Shown here: in pieces, positions 57,002-64,000 of the stretch
Numbering within the stretch: the first letter of the stretch is position 1
How the letters are laid out: the number at the start of each line of letters is the position of its first letter
From: Hydrangea macrophylla
Lineage: Eukaryota > Streptophyta > Magnoliopsida > Cornales > Hydrangeaceae
Direction: 5' to 3'
Length of the DNA: 64,000 nucleotides
NCBI GenBank assembly: GCA_033977485.1
Contig: CM066983.1
Coordinates: 67,876,010-67,940,009 of the forward strand
Notes under the pieces: model-generated
Told to the model about the DNA's origin: nothing
The model's database searches: none
Seen by the model: the letters and a program-made list of their open reading frames with translations, nothing else
Position numbers and translations under genes: made by a program

Positions 57002-59753
57002 GGGTCTGTTTGATAACCATTTCGTTTTGATTTTTTTTGTTTTTGTTTTCATTTTTTTGAAAATGACAATAAAAAAAGCGTTTGGTAAACTTAATTTTGT
57101 TTTTTTTTTTCAAAATCAATTTTAAAAAAGGGACCAAAAATGAAAACAAAAATTAGTAGCTTCCAAAAAAAGCAAAATCGATTTTGGTATCCAAGATTAC
57201 TATTTTGCCCTTACCAATTTTAAAAGCCATAACTATTTAACATTAAACCAAAATTAAACGTGGTCAGACTCATACATTTTTTTTTGTTGGGACCAAAAAA
57301 GTATATAACCGCAAAATGACCAAATTGCCCTTAAATATTACATTTAATAAATTAAAAAAATCAAGTCTTCAAATAACACAAGGTGACATATTCAAAAGTT
57401 ATTCGATGTTTTGGATTTAATGGCGGGGTCCATTTGGTCTGAATCTAATTGTAAAATGACTATTTTGCCCTTTATACTTCAAAATGCCATAACTAGTTAA
57501 GGCTAAACTAGAATTGAACATCGTCAGAGCATATGAACTCATTCTAATATTAAGACCATTTGGAGAGCTAAAAAGCATATATATTATAAAATGACCAAAT
57601 TGCCCTTGGAGCTTACATATAAGAAGTTAACATTGTTAAAATCTTCAATTAATACGGAATGACCTACCTCTAAGTTTTTCGATGTTCTGGATCCAATGGT
57701 AGGGTTCATTTGACCTGAATATATTTGTAAAATGACGATTTTGCCCTTCAAATTTCAAAATGTCATAACTTGTTAAGACTAAGCTAGAATTGAACGCCAT
57801 CAAAGCTTGTGAGCTTATATTTAAGATAAAGAATATTTGAGACCTAAAAAGTACATATATGGTAAAATGACCAAATTGCCCTTGGAATTTACATATACGA
57901 AGTTAATATTGTTAAAGTCTTCAAATAATATAGAGTGGCCTAACCCGAGGTTTTTCGACGTTCTGGATCCAATGGTATGGTCCATTTGGCCTGAATATAT
58001 TTGTAAAATGACTATTTTGCCCTTAAAATTTAAAATGCCATAACTTGATAAAATAAAATCAGAATTTAACGTCGTCAAAGCCTGTGAACACATATTATTA
58101 TGAAGAACATTTTGAAACCTAAAAAGTATATAGATCGTAAAATGACCAAATTACCCTTGGGGCTTACATATAAGAAGTTAACATTGTTAAAGTCATCAAA
58201 TAATACGGAATGGCCTACCCCGAGGTTTTTCGACATTTTGGATCCAATGGTAAGGTCCATTTGCTCTGAATATATTTGTAAAATGACTATTTTGCCCTTC
58301 AAATTTTAAAATGTCATAACTTGTTAAGACTAAACTATAATTAAACACCGTCAGAGCTTGTGAGCTCATATTTAAGATGAAGAACATTTGTGACCTAAAA
58401 AGTATATAGATTGTAAAATGACCAAATTGCCCTTGGGGCTTAAATCTAAGAAGTTAACATTGTTAAAGTCTTCAAATAATGCAGAGTGACCTAGCCCGAG
58501 ATTTTTCTACGTTCTGAATCTATTAGCAGGGTATATTTGTAAAATGACTATTTTGCCCATATAAATTTAAAAATCCACAACTTGTTAAGATTTAACCATA
58601 TATATACATGCTTGTACGTTCCCAAATATTCATCTTAATATGAGCTCACAAGCTCTAACGACGTTCAATTCTAGTTTAGTCTTAATATGTTATGGTATTT
58701 TGAAGTTTGAAGGGCAAAATAGTAATTTATAAATATATTCAGGCCAAATGGACCCTACCATTGGATCCAGAACCTAAAAAAACCTAAGGTCAGGTCACTC
58801 TGTATTATTTGACGACTTTAACAATGTTAACTTCTTATATGTAAGCCACAAGGGCAATTTGGTCATTTTACCATATATGTACTTTTTAGGTTCCAAAATG
58901 TTCTTCATAATAATATGAGTTCATAGATTTTGACGACGTTAAATTCTGATTTTATTTTAACAAGTTATGGCATTTTAAAGTTTTAAGGGCAAAATAGTCA
59001 GTTTACAAATATATTCAGGCCAAGTGGACCCTACCATTGGATCCAGAACGCCAAAAAACCTCAGGGTAGGTCACTCTGTATTATTTGAAGACTTTAATAA
59101 TGTTAACTTCGTATATGTAAACCCCAAGGGTAATTTGGTCATTTTACCATATATGTACTTTTTAAGTCCCAAATGTTCTTATCTTAAATATGAGCTCACA
59201 GGCTCTGACGACGTTCAATTCTAGTTTACTCTTAATAAGTTATGGCATTTAGAAATTTGAAGGGCAAAATAGTCATTTTACAAATGTATTCAGGTCAAAT
59301 AGACCCTACCATTGGATATAGAACGTCGAAAAACATTGGGGTAGGTCAATTCGTATTATTTGAAGATTTTAACAATGTTAACTTTTTATATGTAAGCTCT
59401 AAGGGCAATTTGGTCATTTTACAACGTATTTTTATTTTTAGGTTCTAAAATGGTTTTTATAATAATATGAGCTTATAGACTTTGACGACATTAAATTCTA
59501 ATTTTTTTTACCAAGTCATGTCATTTTGAAGTTTTAAGGGCAAAGTAGTCATTTTACTAAGTAGTTATAAAATTTTAACACAAAAATATAGTTTACCAAA
59601 CACATTTTTTTGTTTTTGTTATCTCTTTTTAAAAAACAAAACAAAGTTACCAAACGCATTTTTTACTTTCTTTTTTTAAAATGAACACAAAAATTTCTAA
59701 CACAAAAACTAAAAAATGAAAACAAAAAAATGAAATGGTTATCAAACGGGGCC
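57002..59753. mobile_element. Foldback transposon of 275-bp repeats (PIF/Harbinger-like ends)
   Basis: Termini GGGTCTGTTTGATAACC and GGTTATCAAACGGGGCC are inverted; both sides have TAA (56999-57001, 59754-59756), fitting the 3-bp TWA duplication of PIF/Harbinger. Inside, a unit containing AAAATGACCAAATTGCCCTT recurs at about 57314, 57589, 57865, 58139 and 58415 (274-276 bp apart). From about 58610 the units continue inverted (GGGCAATTTGGTCATTTTA at about 58852, 59130 and 59403). The element is thus a palindrome with arms over 1 kb and its centre near 58600. No transposase; the open frames come from the repeat. Confidence 0.8.
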
Positions 59754-59756
59754 TAA

Positions 59757-60686
59757 ATTGCTCATATTCTTTTTTCTCAATTAAATTGTTCCTATCCTAT
59801 CTCTTCATATCTCTTCTTCTTTCTTTCTTTTTCGACAAGTCGTTAATATGACTAGGTCAAATAATTTATAAACTTAACAAGATAGGTGCAATGTTTCATT
59901 CTCATTATTAGTCCATATTGATAGGAAGAGACCATTGCTTGGGAAAATATATAGGCCCTCGGTATTAAATTTGCCTCTTAACCTATATGGAAGACTCTTA
60001 AGTCTGAGTCTGCTTCTCACCCACCCAACACTCCCACCAAGGAAGAAAAAAGTGGGAGGGAGAAGTTAATTTAATTTGTTGGGATAATTGTATGTTTTCC
60101 AGACTCTTTTTAGTTTATCGATTTAATTAGGTAAAGAAAAAAAAAACACAAAGAAATATAATTCTACTTATTGGTTTAAATCATGCTCTAATTATTTAGG
60201 GCACGCGTGGTTAACGTTTTCAGTTTTCAAAATTGAAAAATGGAAAATAGTTTTTAATTCCTTCTTAAAACAAAAACTGTAAAGTGAAAAATATGTATAT
60301 TTTTTGTTTCAATTTTCTGACACAATGTTGGTGTCAATTTCAAAAAATGAAGGAAAAGAGAAAACGATTACCAAACAAGCTTTTAGTTTTCCTTTTCAGA
60401 AAAAAATGAAAATAAAACTAAAAACTGCCTCATAACCATTTGGCACTGTTTGATTTAACGACAAATTAAAGTTGAATAATGAATACTTAAGTTCCCTAAG
60501 TATACTGAGTCAAAGATAAAATTCTAATGCTTTCAAGTTTTAAAATCCGAGATTTTAAATAAATATCAAAGTATTTACAATTTAGTAAAACTCTCTTTTT
60601 AAACATGCCAGCCCTCCATAGACGGCTTAACAATTCAGGTCAATCTTCTATGGTCCACAGATAAGTTAGGCTACTGTGGCAACATT
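59757..60686. other. Unassigned AT-rich sequence
   Basis: No gene found. Between about 60199 and 60445 weak inverted similarity (GGTTAACGTTTTCAGTTTT against AAAACTGCCTCATAACC) suggests another old MITE, not delimited. Confidence 0.4.
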
Positions 60687-60695
60687 TAAGAAAGA

Positions 60696-60859
60696 ATAAT
60701 GCTAGAGACACATATTTTTATACACACTTTAATCCTGGTCATTGATTCATATGGAATTCATATGCTCCCGTTTCGAATCCATGTAAAATCTACATGGAGT
60801 CCATTGAAATCAATGACCAGAATTAGAGCGGGTACAAAAATATATATGCCTACCATTAC
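60696..60859. mobile_element. MITE with 9-bp target duplication
   Basis: Inverted arms: ATAATGCTAGAGACACATAT with GGTCATTGATT on the left, AATCAATGACC with TATATGCCTACCATTAC on the right. Flanked by TAAGAAAGA at 60687-60695 and 60860-60868. Nine bases suggests the Mutator superfamily. The left end resembles that of the MITE in LTR1/LTR2 (ATAATGCT). Confidence 0.75.
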
Positions 60860-61084
60860 TAAGAAAGAAATCCCAAAAAGAGAGAGGACAATTCTGCTAA
60901 AGTCCAATGAAAACCAAAACAAGGACAATTCAATGATGCAGTGCATATTAGGCCATTTGCAGAAGAGTCTCACTCAAGGTGCATAGCGTGTTGTGTGTGG
61001 GCCCAAGTCCTTTCTTTATTGTGTTATTAGATATAGGCATATAGCATCCCTAACCATTCTCTCCGTTAAAGCTTTTCAGGTAGA

Positions 61085-61345
61085 GGTGTCAATCGGGTCG
61101 GGTTGGCCCGTCCCGGCCCGGCCCGAGCCCGGCCCGATTTTTCCGGGCTAAAAGTCCGGCCCGGCATAGGCCCGGCCCGAGCACTTTTGTCCGGTCCGGG
61201 GTGGATACCTTTAGTCCCGTCCAAGTCCCGGCTCGGCCCGCTCCTTTGCCCGAAACCCGACCCGACTTGGCCCGCTAACCCGCTAGCCCGGCCCAAAAGC
61301 CCGGATAAACTAGCCGTTGTGGCCCGAAGCCCGGCCCGGTAGGCC
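61085..61345. repeat. GC-rich subterminal repeats of the hAT element
   Basis: Repeated GGCCCG, CCCGGCCC and GCCCGGCC words in both orientations within 260 bp, in an otherwise AT-rich region. In hAT elements such arrays are transposase-binding regions. The open frames here are composition effects. Confidence 0.75.
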
Positions 61346-61864
61346 CGCCCGAGCCCATAATGGCTAGTTTGGCCCCTTTTCAAATATTTTTTCATTTTTT
61401 ACCCCTCTAACGGCTATAAAACGGCTAGTTTTGGGGGTAAAAATGTAAATGTACTTTTTGACTTCCCAAAATACCCCTTAGCCCATTTTCTATCAATACT
61501 AAACCTCCCACAACATATTTTCTCATACAAAAATCAATTATCTCTCTCTATTCTCTACTTTCTCTATACTACTCCATAAACTACAAGTCTACAAGCACTT
61601 CTACTCTACAAGTTGGTGAATGGTGATTCAATTATCAAAGCTCTAATTTGTAAAGGCACTTCTAGTCTTCTACAACTTGAACTTACAAGCTCTCAAGTCT
61701 CAAGTCTTATTATAATTTATAGTTGTTCACTTCTTCTTTTACTACTATAAGTTGAGGTAAATTTATTTATTGTTTCACTTCTTGCTTTATTAGTTGCTTA
61801 TTTAATTGTTAGTATTTTTAATCTTTTATATTTCTTTTCCCTCTTTTTTTTTATTTAAAAAAAA

Positions 61865-62363
61865 ATGGCATCTCACTCAAGATCTTCAAAAACTAGGGAA
61901 GACCCAACTTATGACTTTGAAAATTTAGATTATGGGGAAAGAAATGAGATTAATGATTTGGAATTGGAGGATGACGACGACGTTGAAATTATGGGGTCTA
62001 ATCCATCGAACCATCTCCTTCAAATCCTAATGATCCAAGTCCCACCACTGAAAGAAAATTAAAATCACCTGTTTGGTTATTTTTTAAATTAAATGACGAA
62101 AAAAATGGAGCTATTTGCAAAATATGCGGACTCAAATTTTCTTACAAAGGTGGAGGATATAATACACTTACAAGGCACATCATAAGCAAACATAAAGGTG
62201 CATGGGAAGCAGGTACCGCTCAAGCGGGCGGCCTAGTACAATCCCAAATTTCTGCTTCTACTGGCACAAGTGTTGGAACTTTTTTTTATAATAAAAAAAA
62301 AATGAGGGAAGGCTTGGCAAAATTTGTTTGTGCATCCGATATGCCTTTTTACTTTAGTTGAAG
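61865..62363 (+). pseudogene. hAT transposase N-terminus with BED zinc finger
   Basis: ATG 61865 starts MASHSRSSKTRED and an acidic stretch (LELEDDDDVEIMG). After a frameshift near 62005 the frame gives SPVWLFFKLNDEKNGAICKICGLKFSYKGGGYNTLTRHIISKH in pieces: the C-x2-C and H-x4-H of a BED finger, used for DNA binding. It goes on to GLAKFVCASDMPF and then hits TGA because of one extra T in a T run. It continues in another frame after the tandem triplication. Confidence 0.82.
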
Positions 62364-62712
62364 AAGAGTGCCTTTTTACCTTTTTATCGCTCAAGCGGGC
62401 GGCCTAGTACAATCCCAAATTTCTGCTTCTACTGGCACAAGTGTTGGAACTTTTTTTTATAATAAAAAAAAAATGAGGGAAGGCTTGGCAAAATTTGTTT
62501 GTGCATCCGATATGCCTTTTTACTTTAGTTGAAGAAGAGTGCCTTTTTACCTTTTTATCGCTCAAGCGGGCGGCCTAGTACAATCCCAAATTTCTGCTTC
62601 TACTGGCACAAGTGTTGGAACTTTTTTTTATAATAAAAAAAAAATGAGGGAAGGCTTGGCAAAATTTGTTTGTGCATCCGATATGCCTTTTTACTTTAGT
62701 TGAAGAAGAGTG
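62218..62712 (+). repeat. 171-bp in-gene tandem triplication
   Basis: Units start GCTCAAGCGGGCGGCC at 62218, 62389 and 62560, exactly 171 bp apart; the third is complete to about 62712. The copies appear identical, including the extra T that shifts the frame at the DMPF site, so the frameshift came before the duplication or the copies are very recent. Confidence 0.92.
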
Positions 62713-64000
62713 CTTTACACGTTTTATTCAAACTTTTTTACAACCCGCCTACCAACCTATTACTAGAAATACTCTTAGAAGTGATATACAATCTGTTTTT
62801 CAACAAACCAAAAAAAAATTAATTGAGGATTTTTCTACTTTTAATTGTACAATTGCATGCACTTCTGATTTGTGGACTGGTTGTAATAAAACGGGATATA
62901 TATGTATAACGGCGCATTTTGTAGATGAAAATTGGAATATGAATAAAAATATCATTGCTTTTCATGCATTAGACTATCCTCATACTAGTGAAAATATATA
63001 TAACTATATAATCAATGTTTTTAATGAGTATGATATTATGAAAAAAATTATAAGCATTACTTTTGACAATGCTAATGCTAATACAAATGCTATTAATATG
63101 TTTAAAGATCTTATGCGCCCAATGTTGAATGGAAAATTATTTCATGGTCGTTGTGTATGTCATATCATTACTTTGATTATCCAAGATGGATTAACAAAAA
63201 TTAATGATCACATACTTAAAATTAGAGAGGAAGTGGTCTTTTGTTGCTCAACGTCTAACCGTCTACAAGCATTTTATGGTGTTTGTAAACAAAATCGTCT
63301 TAATCCAAAGAAATTGCAAACTGATATTAAAACTCGCTGGAATTCTACTTATCTTATGATAGATTCTTGTAAAAAGTATAGTAATATTATTACTCAATTT
63401 GTTAATGTTAATTATCCATCACTAAACTTGACTTCAAACGATTGGGATATGACATTTGACTTTCATGGATTTTTAGAAGTATTTTACAATGCTACAAATA
63501 AACTTTTCGGTGTTTACTATTCTACTTCTTGTTTAGTTCTTATGAAATTATATAATATGGCTCATACATTTGATAGTTATAAACAAAAAAAATGACATTT
63601 TTATTGATATTTGCGAGAAAATGGAAAAAAAATTTAAAAAATATTGGTCTAACATTCCACCTGTATTTTACTTATCTGCAATCTTGGATCCTAGAATCAA
63701 TTTTGATGGTGTTTGTGAAATGGTTAAACAAATATCTGAATTGATGCAAGGACTAGATGGTGAGCCTGGTCTAGAAATAACTACTTTTGAAATGAAAAAT
63801 ACTTTGGAATCTTTATTTCGTATACTATGAAAAATATACAAATAAAGAAAGTGCTACTTCTTCTTCTACTTCTAATATTGAGTTAAGTTCGGGAGCGTCA
63901 GGTGGTTCTTGGGCGAGCCAGTTTCTCAGTCGAAAGAAACAAAAGGGTGTTAGTCAATCATTTGTAAGTAGCTCTAACATTCTTGGTGAATTAAATAAGT
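62666..64000 (+). pseudogene. hAT transposase catalytic and C-terminal region
   Basis: From about 62697: TLVEEECFTRFIQTFLQPAY, then ACTSDLWTGCNKTGYICITAHF (first catalytic D), ITFDNANANTNAINMF (second D), CVCHIITLIIQDGL and KTRWNSTYLMIDSC, the conserved hAT blocks. A frameshift in the A run near 63590 moves to the frame with YLSAILDPRINFDGV (hAT RNase H-fold extension). Another near 63822 leads to ASQFLSRKK at the right edge, just before the dimerisation domain expected outside the window. With the two upstream breaks, at least four frameshifts show a dead copy, though the blocks are well kept. Confidence 0.85.

Larger units (their letters stand above)
61081..64000 (+). mobile_element. hAT transposon, left part; right end outside the window
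   Basis: The left terminus region TAGAGGTGTCAATCGGG followed by dense CCCGGCCC/GGGCCGGG words is typical of plant hAT elements. A leader (61400-61864) without clear ORF leads to the transposase gene at 61865, which runs past 63950. The right terminus and the 8-bp duplication are not visible. Confidence 0.8.

Noticed and set aside
57837..59448. Open frames of 60-90 codons on both strands
   Set aside because: They recur with the 275-bp repeat in several copies and in the inverted arm; no protein motif, so they are products of the repeat.
61066..61395. Overlapping ORFs rich in G, P, R and A
   Set aside because: They come from the GC-rich subterminal repeat of the hAT element and read open on both strands because of composition.
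1..64000. Host protein-coding genes, tRNA or rRNA genes
   Set aside because: Every long frame with recognisable motifs belongs to a mobile element; no tRNA- or rRNA-like sequence was seen by eye.

Overview
The window is nuclear DNA of a flowering plant (probably a eudicot; the species cannot be read from it). It is almost entirely transposable elements inserted into one another. I found no host housekeeping gene, tRNA or rRNA. Evidence for a plant: two Tat-lineage Ty3/gypsy elements with a second, archaeal-type RNase H; plant mobile domain (PMD) and DUF7745-like genes with plant-type introns; a Tekay/Del-like chromovirus; Copia gag; plant hAT, CACTA-like and Mutator-type MITE sequences.

Layout. 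1-13140: element A, a plus-strand Tat-type retrotransposon cut by the left edge. It has protease/G-patch, RT, RNase H, archaeal RNase H, integrase, two ANTISENSE genes (5972-7051 and 7653-10437), a ~60-bp tandem repeat, a polypurine tract and a 3' LTR. 13140-13645: CACTA-like end. 14576-14828 plus 34928-36648: one minus-strand chromovirus integrase/RT gene, split by element B. 14829-34927: element B, a complete 20.1-kb minus-strand Tat element with 3.06/3.26-kb LTRs and 5-bp target duplications ACAGG. It carries the same two genes in antisense (19716-21895 and 22201-23255). 36697-40395: tandem, LTR-sharing copies of a gag-only element. 40396-45542: LTR-like DNA of two minus-strand elements. 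45543-46410: Copia gag, PBS and LTR remnant. 46411-47230: inverted fragment of the gag-only element. 48954-56679: LTR-internal-LTR-internal-LTR array of an element with an unrecognised acidic ORF. 57002-59753: foldback element built from 275-bp repeats. 60696-60859: MITE. 61081-64000: left part of an hAT transposon with a broken transposase.

How it fits together. The most interesting system is the antisense cassette shared by elements A and B. A multi-exon MAIN-like/PMD gene is followed by a DUF7745-like gene, both transcribed against gag-pol. Introns lie at matching sites in both elements. The cassette is flanked on both sides by the same stem-loop motif and polypurine-like sequence, as if the ancestral 3' end had been duplicated around it. 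Palindromic GTGCCG/CGGCAC clusters sit upstream of most of these transcription units. Both copies are now broken by nonsense changes and frameshifts. Retrotransposon antisense ORFs and PMD capture are known in the Tat lineage; the flanking duplication and the repeated palindromic clusters are what I would follow up.

All functional calls come from reading motifs by eye. Divergence figures are visual estimates and no database search was made.
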